Shown here one piece after another: positions 1 to 24,620 of a stretch of DNA of 64,000 bases. The stretch comes from Struthio camelus (taxonomy: Eukaryota > Chordata > Aves > Struthioniformes > Struthionidae). The position numbers and the translations under genes are program-made. A model generated the notes under the pieces. The model did no database searches. It was given only the letters and a program-made list of their open reading frames with translations, and had not been told where the DNA came from. The stretch spans positions 52,497,112 through 52,561,111 of the forward strand of contig NC_090982.1 in NCBI RefSeq assembly GCF_040807025.1. Reading direction: 5' to 3'. Position 1 is the first letter of the stretch. Each line of letters begins with the position of its first letter.

Positions 1-13289
<13,289 letters not shown>

Positions 13290-14366
13290 AGAAGGTGTTT
13301 GACATTGAACTATAACATGCATATTTTTCTCTGTTGAAAAGACCACATGCATAACTTGGTAACATTCTTTTCACTGGCTGTTTTAATTTCGGTATCTAGA
13401 AGCACTGACATCTTTTTTATTTTTTTTTTTTCAACTTTTCATTTTAATGGAGAGAAACTCTTCGGGTCAATGAAGTACTGATACTATGCTATACATAAAT
13501 CTTAAAGGCAAACAAACTGCAGAAAACTTTCATGGTCATCTGGAGATTGAAGTGTTGTTCTGCACAAAGACTGTGCACATTTTCCTTGACAAAAATGTAA
13601 AAGCTATAATCAAAAACCTACAGACTATTAGCAGTAAAAGATAAAACATTAGGCACTGGTATCTTTTTACTCCCAAACTCCTTCACAGCACCTATGCTTC
13701 CTCCTGGCAGTGCTAGCAGGTGCTATGGCTGAAATTCATTTAGTCTGTTTATTCAAGGGCAGGAATAGTCTTCTAAGCAAAAAAGCTGCACCACGCAATT
13801 AGTGTTCCAGGTTTCACCTGTTTCAATCTCTGCTGAAGTCAAACAAGACATTGTGAAGTTTTAAGGGCATAAATTAGGAAAATTATTAGATGGACTGTGT
13901 TCTGCCTAGTACGAATAACAGATGCCATGTGGTAATAGCTTCTTTTATGACTTTGGAAAACTGCCACGCTCTGATTCTGCTGTCAAGCAAGATCTCTCAC
14001 CAGGAGAGTTTCTCTTTTTCTTCCCTTTCAGAGAACAGTGATTCACATGCACTGAAGCAAATAGCTACTGAGCTTTAAGATCTTCCCTTCCCCCACCCCG
14101 TCAGTCCAATTCTTCTGCCAGAAGTTACCACCCCAGGAGCAGAGTCAGCAGCATGTGCCTGTATGAGGCGCACACATACGCTTGTCAGCCTGCTATTTTA
14201 GCTGCTGATGAAGGCAAACATGTGCTAAGTAAGAAGCCAGACAATGAACGTGGACACATTTCCTCCTGATTCTTCTGCTCTGTAGTAGCTTCTGCAAGAA
14301 GAACGGAGACCTGGCAGAGCTGTAGTTTAAATCATCTCAGTGACCTCAGCAGTAATTCCTAACATC

Positions 14367-14372
14367 ATTAAA
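14367..14372 (+). terminator. Candidate LIX1 poly(A) signal ATTAAA
   Basis: Variant hexamer about 1.1 kb after the LIX1 stop. No 3'-end data are available to confirm it. Confidence 0.3.
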
Positions 14373-14497
14373 ATATACCTTCAAACGTCATGAATTTCAG
14401 CATAAAAGAGAGAGACTTCAGACAGAGGAGGAAGAGGTGAAGAGAGTTCATTTTAGTCTCTAGCACAAGTATGGGCCCAGCTATGTCACTATTCTGA

Positions 14498-14503
14498 AAT
14501 AAA
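14498..14503 (+). terminator. Candidate LIX1 poly(A) signal AATAAA
   Basis: First canonical AATAAA in sense downstream of the LIX1 stop, about 1.2 kb away. Confidence 0.4.
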
Positions 14504-14722
14504 GAGACATGGGAACCGGTCAGCAGGAATGATCCTGCTGCAAAATCATCCACACCACTGGTAATTGCAGCCCACTGCTGTGGGACGCAGCCTCACTCCA
14601 GAGAGAGATAGCTGAGCTCTCTGATGAAGGATGTGTGATGCTTGGCCAGGGTTCAGGCTTCGCAGAGAGGGAGAGCCAAGTCACCCTTAGAGTACTGTAG
14701 CCCACCTACAGTAACCGCAGCT

Positions 14723-14745
14723 GGGGGGGGGAAAAAAAAAAAAAA
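14723..14745. repeat. G9-A14 compound homopolymer
   Basis: Nine G followed by fourteen A on the + strand, a simple low-complexity purine tract. Confidence 0.9.
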
Positions 14746-17700
14746 GGCAGAGGGAGCACACAGTTTTGGCAATTTTTGGAGGTTTATTTTTGAAAGAGCC
14801 ACTTCACTTGGCAGACAAACAACCACTACTGTTTTCGTTGGTGGTGGTGCTGGCCTATTGAACATGGAGCTTCCACAGAAGGAAAGAAAAGAAAGCAGCC
14901 TTTTCAGTAACCTGATAGTGGCATGGACTTGAAGAGTTTGGGATTCTTTACTTATTTCATCCCACTGAGGAAGGCGCTCAGTTTATTGGCAGGAATCAAA
15001 TATAGAAGGCGTCCCAAGAACAGAAATTCCTCTTAAACATTGTTATTTTGGATGAAAAATGGGTGTAAAAAAGGTGGGATCTTGACCTGCATACCAGAAA
15101 ATACAAAATTCTGATTTTTTTTTTCCTAACTTTTAAAACTTTGCTTGGGTCACTGTAAAATGCCCTTTGTTCAGGACATTTCAAATATATAACAACAAAA
15201 TGAAAATAATTTTTATACACCACCAAGAAGTTGTATATACTTCCCTGTGCATTTATGCTGAGTAATTTAGGTAGGGGGTTGACTCCCGTCAATGCGGTAT
15301 CTAAAATATTTAAAATAGCAGACGATAGAGAACTAGAATAACTTGGATTGCTTTGATTTTTTGGTTTGTTGATGAGATGCAGAAATAAACAAGTCTTACC
15401 ACAATGGACCAACTGATACTTATTTCAGTGTTCACACTTTACTTTTCCTGTTAGCTACTTCCACTGCAAGGATTTACACAGCTATCAAACCTGGAAAGCA
15501 TAGACAAACTAAATAGAGGCCAAATCCTAGACCTCCATGAATTCTTTAGGCTAAGGAGAAACTACCTTTGGCCGGACTCAGCGCTTCATTTCGTGCCAAC
15601 GAGGACTGTCCTCCTTCGCCTTTCCATTCTCTTCTCTCCCCACTCCTGTCCCTCTCCATCACATTTCTACCTTATGGCCTGGGTCTGGTCAGCACTGACT
15701 ACGTTCAGACACCCAGGAGCACATAAGTCTTTCTGGGCTGCGCGCGCTCCAAGCTGCTCCTCCTATTGTTAGAGGTAACTTTGCAGGCGCTGCCATTCCA
15801 GCAAAACGCCTAAGCGCTTTCTGATGGGAATTTCGTATTCTATCTCTAACAGCCTACACTGTGCCAGTACACAAACCGTCTATTGTTACAAGTTGAAACC
15901 CGCTATTGCCTATTTGGAGCACAGACAGCGTCTGCTTACATCATTTATTTCCTCAGTACATTTCAAGCTTTACTTTGATCTTACACTCAGGAGATACAGA
16001 CCTGTCTAAGTTCTGGAAGGGATGTATTGAGCGACAGTCTATTGGACACCCTCCCAATATTTACATACCACAACACAGTGGTTTGCCAAACGTTAGGTAG
16101 ATATATAGTCATCTTACTGTGCAACCACATTGTTCTTTCAGTGGGACGCCTAAGTAAACGATGCTTCAACATTTTATAGAATTCAATTCCTGCTCAAGGG
16201 AGCTGGGAAGTAAAGGCTACTCTAGTGTGTCAAAAGAGGCCTATGAAATGTTGCCCTCTCTGCTCTTCTGCCTGAACTCTTGAGCTACCTGAGGACAGAA
16301 CAGTAAGTACGTCTTTCAGCTTTTTCCATCACAGAGGGATAAAGTTGTAGCGGGAGATTTGACTCCATGAACACAGTGAATTGCGTCCAGTTAATTCAGA
16401 AGCGATGACAACAGTTGTTTGCTACATAAATTGGTAGACAGAGAAAACAAGAACCCCTTGACCCGAGATGCTCACTCCTATCAGAAGTCTTGTATCATTT
16501 ACCTCGACAAAATCAGTAGCGAAGGTTCTGCCAGAACGTATAATCAGAGATGGTATTTTACCAGATGTTTGTGAAAGCCCAGGCCTCTTTTGTCTTCACA
16601 GCATGAAAGAGAGGCTTAAGGAAGCTCTGCTTTGCCACCTGAGCAACTTCATCCCAGGCACTGCTGCTCTTGCACACAGTAAAACTTGGATTTGCAGGAT
16701 CCAAGACAAGTGGCCTTAGAGGGGAAAATAAAGAAAATTAGGGTAAATATTATTACTCAGGGTGAGATGACGCAATTTACCGCATCTTAAAGCTTAGCTC
16801 TGGTTTCAGTATACCTCAGTCAGACCAATACCGACAGTAAACGGTAACTTCTGCGGCAGAACGAAAAACGGCCAAACTTCAGAATGCGTTAGACATGACC
16901 TTTGGAAACAGAGGTTTTTCTACCTCTACTGAGAAAGAAGTTCATTAGTGTCATCCACAACTCTCCCTCTTCCTAAGGGAAACAGCCCACAAGACTGATG
17001 ATCTCACCTCAATGAAACCAAAACTCAGAGAGAATCTGACAATACACTGAATCACAAAACCTGGAGCAGAGGATATCTTCATTTTCCACGTCCTTCTGGT
17101 TTTAGAATCATTTGTTTCTTTCTAGTCATGATATTTCCTAATCTAAAGGAATAGATGAATGAAAAAAGGTAAGTAACTCATCAGTACTCCTATCCTCTTT
17201 GTATATACGTGCTGTAATAATCTCTAACTTATAGCAGAGCTTTAGGGTGATATAGTAAACGAGATTTTTCCACCTTGCATCAAAGTACCCTGGTGGCAAA
17301 AAATAAGACATTGGCTTTTGCTGTATCGTGCACATACAATTTTAGCTCTCCCCTCAATACATATGTATTATGTTCATTTGCGGCTTCTCTATGACTTGGA
17401 TTGCCAGCACGATACTTCTTGCAAGTCACAGGTAGGACATAGTAAATTATACCTTTTAAATAGATAATACAGATGCAAAAAACAGGATTTTTTTTCCTGT
17501 AAGCAGGAGAGCATCTGGGTTCACAGCACACTTTTACGACAGCTATAAAAAGTTGCTGTGCTGATGGAAAAAAAAAGCATGTACGTTAGAGGAATGTTGA
17601 CAATACTACTGAAACACCAGCCTCAGAGAAATAAGAGCTCTGCATATTAAGAGGTCAAAAATATATGGAATCATTGTTGCCATAATAGCAGTACAGATAT

Positions 17701-18246
17701 TAAAACCTGTTACAAGATGTTGCGCAACAATGTGCTAGTCAGGATAAGGGAAGAGGGTTTAAACGAGTAATAAATGAGTTAACTCACATATTGTTCCAAT
17801 TATTCATACAGCTGGAAAAAACTAGCTATCCTCCTCAAGGACTAGGAATTCACTGTGGAAGACAGGATACGATATACAGCTGTATTACACATCTATATCT
17901 ACCTCTCTACCTACCTTTACCTCTCTATGTTGTAGGTACAACACAGGGACGTGCAAACAGAGTTTCACACATTTGTGATTCTCAGCTGAATGTAACTTGC
18001 CTACAAATCATTGCAACAACACTTTACAGTGTATTCCGCAACAGGTCTCCTGAGGTATGCAAGTTTTCTGCAAACGGAGGCACAGAAGAATGAGATTCCC
18101 CCCTGCAAACTTCAGAATACCCAGCCACCCTCCTCCACCTTCTGGCAGTCTCCTTTGTGATGAGGTTTTTCCACTAGTTGGTAAGATAGGTGGAAAGACT
18201 GTTCTTGTTTCGTTCACTTGCTGATCAACTAGCACAGTTTCAGAAT

Positions 18247-18269
18247 ACTTGCCCTTTAAATGGGCAAGT
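18247..18269. repeat. Inverted repeat, 8-bp arms
   Basis: Arms ACTTGCCC (18247-18254) and GGGCAAGT (18262-18269) around a 7-base loop. Confidence 0.7.
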
Positions 18270-18313
18270 GCTTCGTGCTTTACGTGCACTAAGATGAAAT
18301 TAGTCTTCGAAAG

Positions 18314-18335
18314 AAGCATCTGCGTGCAGATGCTT
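18314..18335. repeat. Inverted repeat, 10-bp arms, 2-base centre
   Basis: Arms AAGCATCTGC (18314-18323) and GCAGATGCTT (18326-18335) are exact reverse complements separated by GT. It lies only 45 bases after another inverted repeat. Confidence 0.8.
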
Positions 18336-19884
18336 AACACAACAAGAATGTTCTTGATGACAATCTTTGGAGGGAACTTCCTGCCCTTTTTTCAAAAGGA
18401 CGTGGTTCATGTCTTAATGGAAATTTGTTTTCTTTCTTCACGTTATACCATTTTTTTTCACCTCAAGATCCAAAGAAGGGAGAAAGTATAACCCCACTGT
18501 GTGCATCCGTGCTCTTATTATGAATCTGCTTGCGAAAGAGACTGTCACACTGTTACCTGGGTTGCTTCTCAATCACTTTTCTGAATATGGTACAGCTGAA
18601 TCAGTAACGTCTGTGCCAAATGATGCATATTTCAGAATATCTAGCCAGAAATTTCAGAACAGCGCTCATCCCCTGCAAAAAAATAAAAATACAGCTTTCC
18701 CAGCCAGCTGCCAGATGTTGACTGTGACGAGCTCCACAGCATAACAAGGAAGCCTGCGAAACCTAAATATACAGAATACTGACTTAGCTCACTACAAAGT
18801 GAACACAGGAAATTCTTACAAACAGCATGCAAGAAAAATAAACAGTAAGTAGCAGGAAAAAGTTAGCTTCGTTCTTTCATGCTGATATTAGCCATTGCAA
18901 GCATTATTCCAGTCATCCCTTGATGTTAAACTGAAATAACAATGATGTTATTTTATTCTGCACAACAGAGAAAAACCTGCCTGCAGTAGAGACCCAGACA
19001 GGCACGTGCTGGCAAAACTGTTACTGTAGGCATCACATCATATAATCATAAAGCAGTCAAGTTCCGTTTTCAAACGTGTTAAGTTTTGCCCTCAACTCCT
19101 CTACTGCTTTACAAGGTGATCGGAAACCTCACCTCCAGAGCACAAACGTGATAAGTCAGACACACGATATAACTTACTATGTGGAAAAAAAAAACTCCTG
19201 ATGTTCTCCAGTGCAACTTCTCCGGGTTCCAGAAACTACCAATGGAACCGGCTGGGAATGTGACAATGACTTACTTTCTTCTTTGGAAAATACTACTTAG
19301 CTCCAAAAAGAGAAGGAAGGCCGCAAAGTCTGGGTGCTTCACCCAGTACAGGATTACAAGTCACTGCTAACAGATGCGGTCAAAATTGCCTTGACACCCG
19401 CTGCCCGCAACATCAATGAACACTGGGGCTATGAATTGTTTTAGTCAAGGGGAAAAAAAGAGGCATCACTTTCTGCACCACTAAATATTTAACTATTTCT
19501 ACAAAGCTGAACTGTTCATAAAGAAGAAACTGATTTCTGCAAAAGATTCCAGGGGTTAGGATTCCCTTGGGGTGTGGAAAATGAAAATTTCAGCACACCT
19601 TATAATGCGTCAGCCTCTCATTTCGGAGGTGGATAGTCTAATCCTTGCGCTACTATTTGTGACTAGACAAAGCAAGAGAACTTGAAACCAACAGTTTGTA
19701 TCTGAATCACCTCATTTTCCCAAGAGAATGTGAATTCAGATTGAAATTTGCATTGCAAGTCTATGCGGTGGGGAGGCGGGTAGAACCCCCAGTATTTAAA
19801 GAATACAGGCTGGAAGAGGTCCAGAGAGGACAGCTAAATTCTGCCCCTAGACAAACTAAACTGTGTGTAAAGCATCCTGACAGA

Positions 19885-20400
19885 TTCCACAGCTTTCTAG
19901 ACAATATATACCGAAATATAACTCTCCTTACATCCTTTCCCCCAACATCTCAACCTTTTTGCAATTTCAGCCTGTTACTTCTCATCCTATGCAGATGTAG
20001 AAGAGAGCTATTCCCTTCTTCTAGCATATTTCAAAACTGTTATCACATCTCTCCACTTGGTCCTCACCAGATGTCACAAAATCAGTTCCCTCACTCTTTC
20101 CTTGCAAGCCTCTGATCGTTCTTGTTATTCCAAGGAACACAAAGACTCATCGAGCGGGGCAGCACAAACTGAACAGAGTACTCCGGCTGAAGCCTTACCA
20201 CTACAGTATACAGGATACATATCTTCTGTGTCTAACCCACAACACTTTACACATCCCAGCCTGAAGCTTGCGAGGACAGAGCTTGTACCAGGATGACGTG
20301 CTTCACTTTTATTCAGTTTGGGATCCGCTGTCTGTGCTGAACTATTGCCTCTAAATAGCACAAAGCAGCCGTGAACGCCTATTTTTAACACCGCTACAGA
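19885..20400 (-). mobile_element. Ancient decayed CR1/L3-like LINE fragment
   Basis: Read on the + strand, the stretch follows the antisense of the 3' part of amniote CR1/L3-type LINE consensus in order: GATTCCACAGCTT near 19885; ATTTCAAAACTGTTATCACA near 20028; CCTCTGATCGTTCTTGTTAT near 20108; GAGTACTCCGGCTGAAGCCT near 20177; then ACAACACTTTACACATCCCA near 20240. The element therefore lies on the - strand. It is full of substitutions and small indels and cannot code. It is clearly much older than the copy at 6231. The exact subfamily and the boundaries are uncertain because the comparison is from memory. Confidence 0.72.
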
Positions 20401-23400
20401 CAGCTGAGAGAGGAAAAGGAGGAAAGAAAAGATGCATTTCCTCCACGCTGTGCATTATAAGTTATTTCCTAAGTCAATACTATCCAGTGCCCTTCCCAAA
20501 TAAGGAACCACGTTCATTGGTGAATGAAGGATAACAGATAAACCCTCTTTCACTTGATATAGCTGCAATGCACCATGCACTACAGATATCTTCACAGGAT
20601 CTGCATCATTATTATATACTCATTCTACAAGTAGTGTTGCACGATTTGCACATGATCACATAGGAAGATTAGAATAGCCATAAAAATAGAACGCAGACCT
20701 CCCAGGTGCAACTGACGCATTTCAAAATCCTCCCGACTTGCAGGATGCACACAGTCCTCTCTAACTACCTTAATGTTTCTGAGTAATAATTAAAAAGTTA
20801 CTTATTTGAAAAGCCTGGCTTATTCAGCTGTATTTGCTATACACTTCTATTCATACTCTATTTCACTGTAAGGCTTTGGAGAAGCTATCCAGAACCTCCA
20901 CTGTCACAGAATTGTTAATTCTGGCCTCAGAGAAAAGGGATGCTCAGTCCAAAACACCACTAAATAACTAACTGTAATAACCAACTTTGTCAAGCCTAAA
21001 TGTTAATGGCACCAACACAGCTGTGCAGTACTTTCTCCACTTCTCCCCCAACTCCTCTCAGTGGGGGACACTATAATCGTATCACATTCTCGTCTAGATG
21101 TAAAACAGCCATGAAGATGTAGCATGGAAATATGATACAAGCACGTACTGCACTTGCGTAAAATCCATGGCACAAAACTCACCATTGTAAACTTTAACAC
21201 AGGAAAGTCAAAAGCTAGAGAGAAACCCTAGAGAGACAGTCAGCTGTTAACGACACATGTTGTTCTGTTGGTTTATCAAAAAAAGTCCCCCGCCAGCGCT
21301 TAACCAAACAAATCGGGGCCCTTCACTCTCACTGGGGATGCCTTGACAAACTCACTCCGGTACTGCAGCAGGGACATGCTGTACAGCTGCATTTTAAGTG
21401 TCATCACAGAGGCAGACCTCACAGCAAAAACGCTGCTTTAAACCTGTTAACAACAACAGAGATAAGACAGCAGCCATTGCTTCTTCCTTCTTTTTTTACT
21501 CCAGTATTACAAAAAACGAAGCTTCAGAAGAACTGTACAATACGTTTAAATGCCAAAAGTAAAAAGAGAACTTCCCCAAAATTGAAATCACTGCAGATGT
21601 GACGTAATAAATACAAAAGTCTAAAAAATCCAGTAATGTCATTAGACAAATACAGTACCTAAATACTTTTATTTTTCTATACATGATTACTATGCAAAGG
21701 CCACTTTGTCCACACAAAATACTTTAAGACTGTCTCCTTCAGGTCGTATTGATTCTGCACTTTGAACATACAGGATTTAACCCATGTTTCCAAGTTACAA
21801 ACATGAATGATCTGACAATACTATTTTACACCTCAGTCCACAACCACTAGCAAGAAATCTTTTTTAATATGTGCCCATAAACACTAATGTGACACACACA
21901 ATTTTAACTGCATGAACACACACTACAGAAACTGTGCTGTTTCCACTTGCCTACTAGGGAGTACAGAAGCCTAAGATTCATACTTTCAACTGCAAAAACT
22001 GGACACGTATTGGTTAGATGTACTTTTTAAAATTAAACAGCTCAAAAAGATCTCACAGTTTGATGGTTCTTCCACATCGGAACTGGTTTAAGAAAAAAAA
22101 AAAAAAGTAGGAGGAACAGCTTAACAGCATGGGATGAAACTAGCTATACAAGTGACCTGTACAGCAAACTTGTAGATAGCATATTATGTAAACAGGGTAA
22201 CCTAGGTGTTTGGGGGTTGCTTTTATATTGTGCTGATTTTGTACTGGATAAATCAGTTTACTCATTATTAGTATTACTTCGTAACTTGTGGACTGTAAAC
22301 ATAGTATTTTTTTTCCCAAAGCAGAATATTATCACCATCAAGGCTGAAATCCCATAATTTGCATTCTGCGGAAATATTATATGATTCATGCAGTTACAGG
22401 AAGGGCATGAACGGTCACAGGCGATCATATATTGATAACATTTCTGCCTGTACCTGATGGTAGAGCAGGCCCTAGAATATCACAGGAGGACATGATATCA
22501 GATAAGTGACCAGGATCCTTCTTGCACTCAAAATGAAACTGGAAGGAGAATCATGTCCTTTTCTGCATCATTATCCTAAAATAAGCATTATTAAACACCA
22601 CCCCTGAACCACGACACCTTTTATTGTGTCGGTCCCTCTCAAAAACAAGAAACCCGATCAACTGTCTACCACTTTCAAAAGACACAGGAATACGCTCAAG
22701 GTCAAATTCACCACAGGTCAACCAAGTTGTTTTTTCAAGTCAATAAATACATGGTTGTTTACTACAGTGGATATACTGGCTCCTATTTTGTGTGTGTTGG
22801 GCGGGGGGGGGTGGGGCTTTTGTTTTTAAGCTCACGATTTATGAAGAGCTCTATCAACAACAGCAACATATACTGGAATAAAAGAAGTAACAGTAGTGGA
22901 AACTCTAAGTCAATTTCTTCTTTTTTTGGGTGGAGCACTTTTGCCATATGTTTGCCTTTTGATGCTTTTTGGCAAAAATAGGAGAAAACGCCACAAGAGC
23001 AGAAGTGAATTGCATCACTGATTAAAGGTACTGGTTTAAACTGACAAAAATCAGACTCCAGGTTTACTTCTTTTAAGACAACAATCAATCAAAAGCTAAC
23101 GTTTCCACAGGGTAACTGCACCTCTTCTTAGTTGACGGTTCTTCCTGAACGCTGCCCGTTCTGCACTCAGGAACTCCGTGGGTACTGCAGTAAAGCCTCG
23201 GGTATTGCATTTCCCACTCCACTAAGATCTGCAGAAGTGGAAACTGCTCTGTAGAAATAAACACAATAAGCAAATCTTATTTGAACAACCTACTAGACCT
23301 CTATTGAAAAGTCTTCCGCTATAGCTACATCAGACAAGACTGCGAAAGAAGTAGAATTTCTGACCAAAGGCGGCTGCTTTTGTAGAAACTTACTCCTCTA

Positions 23401-24359
23401 TCCATGGATACAGGAGTAAGAACTAAACTGAGTTCACAGAAGGGCTGCGTAAATTACACTTGCAAAAGCACAGTCCTGTCAATACAAGTCAGATCTCCCT
23501 GCAAAGGAGGGTTTGCAAAGGTAATGCACAGTAGGGCTGTACCAACAATTTCTTCCAAACGTGGAATAACCCATTTTCAGCTACAAGTTTCGTGCAGGAC
23601 AAGCACTGCCATTAATGCCATAATACAGATATGATCAGTAATACAAACTGGACATTTAGAGCTGTACAAGGTGTTACTTAGTACTTTTCCTATTTCTTTG
23701 AAAAATAACACATATTATATATATACATTTAACATAGCACCGATGTGAGTGAATGAAAAAGACAGTCACAAGCTATGAAAACATCCAGATTACAGTCGCT
23801 AGAGAAGCCAATCACTCTTCTGTTCATTAAAACGGTATGACATAGGATAGCCGTTGTTTAAGCTCCTATCGTTTGCATAACTCGCTGGCTAACGCTTTTC
23901 TGGAGAGAGGTGGAGGGGTACTTTGCTAGGTCTTCTGTGACTGTCCAGCTCTGGTTTGTCTTCCATGACTATGAGGAAGAACAGTAACACCCTTCTCACA
24001 TGGCAGTGTGCTTACACTTCTTGTGATATGAACGTTATCCACTAAGGAATGAGAAGAGATCACTAAACGTCACTTTGGATGACAGTCATAGTAACAACTG
24101 CTGGAGCCCCTTATTGGGCTGGGCAAACGTAAGAGCACCAACTTCATGTTCTCGACATCCTTCTCCCTCTCCCTTCACTGATTTTTTTTTTCCTTCTTAG
24201 ATAATTAGAAATTTTCTGTCAACGTTTTCCCCTTCAGAAAACATCAATTCATCTGTAGCATCTTGCTTTCCACGCACCTTCCACTGCAACGCAAGGAGGG
24301 CTCAGACTCTGCCTGGTTTCTTGCTGTAGAAGACCCATCCTATCAATCACCTTTCAATT

Positions 24360-24620
24360 GGTATGCAGCAGGAGGCAAAGGGTGCTCCAGACTCCCTACT
24401 CCAGCCAGCTGCGCATGGGCAGCCTGCTGACCCCCTGACACCAATCAGCAAGAAAAGAGCCCCAGGAGCCCTCAGACCTGCAGCTTCCCGGCAGGAAACC
24501 AGAGGTCCTGGGAAAGACCTCTGGCGGCTGCTGTTCTGGAACTGCCCTGTCACCCAGGGTCCACACAGCTTGGACACCGCTCCCATGGGCTGCTCCAGAG
24601 CCAGGGACTTCCACATATCT
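24360..24620. other. GC-rich patch open in several frames
   Basis: This stretch is clearly richer in G+C than its AT-rich surroundings. It is open in a + frame (24363-24791) and in two - frames. None of the translations matches a family I recognise, and GC-rich sequence lacks stop codons by composition alone. It may be an old transposon remnant, but none was identified. Confidence 0.3.

Larger units (their letters stand above)
13290..14530 (+). other. LIX1: Probable LIX1 3' UTR
   Basis: Non-coding, AT-rich sequence directly after the LIX1 stop. The first canonical poly(A) hexamers in sense are ATTAAA at 14367 and AATAAA at 14498, so the 3' end is placed at or after these. Family transcripts have long 3' UTRs, so a later site such as AATAAA at 15384 is also possible. 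Confidence 0.5.
14531..19884. other. Intergenic (or distal LIX1 3' UTR) sequence
   Basis: No gene recognised. Contains a G9 run followed by A14 at 14723-14745, a pyrimidine-rich CTAC/CTCT stretch (about 17886-17930) and two inverted repeats (18247-18269 and 18314-18335). Open frames such as 14996-15412 on the - strand lack any recognisable domain. Confidence 0.7.
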
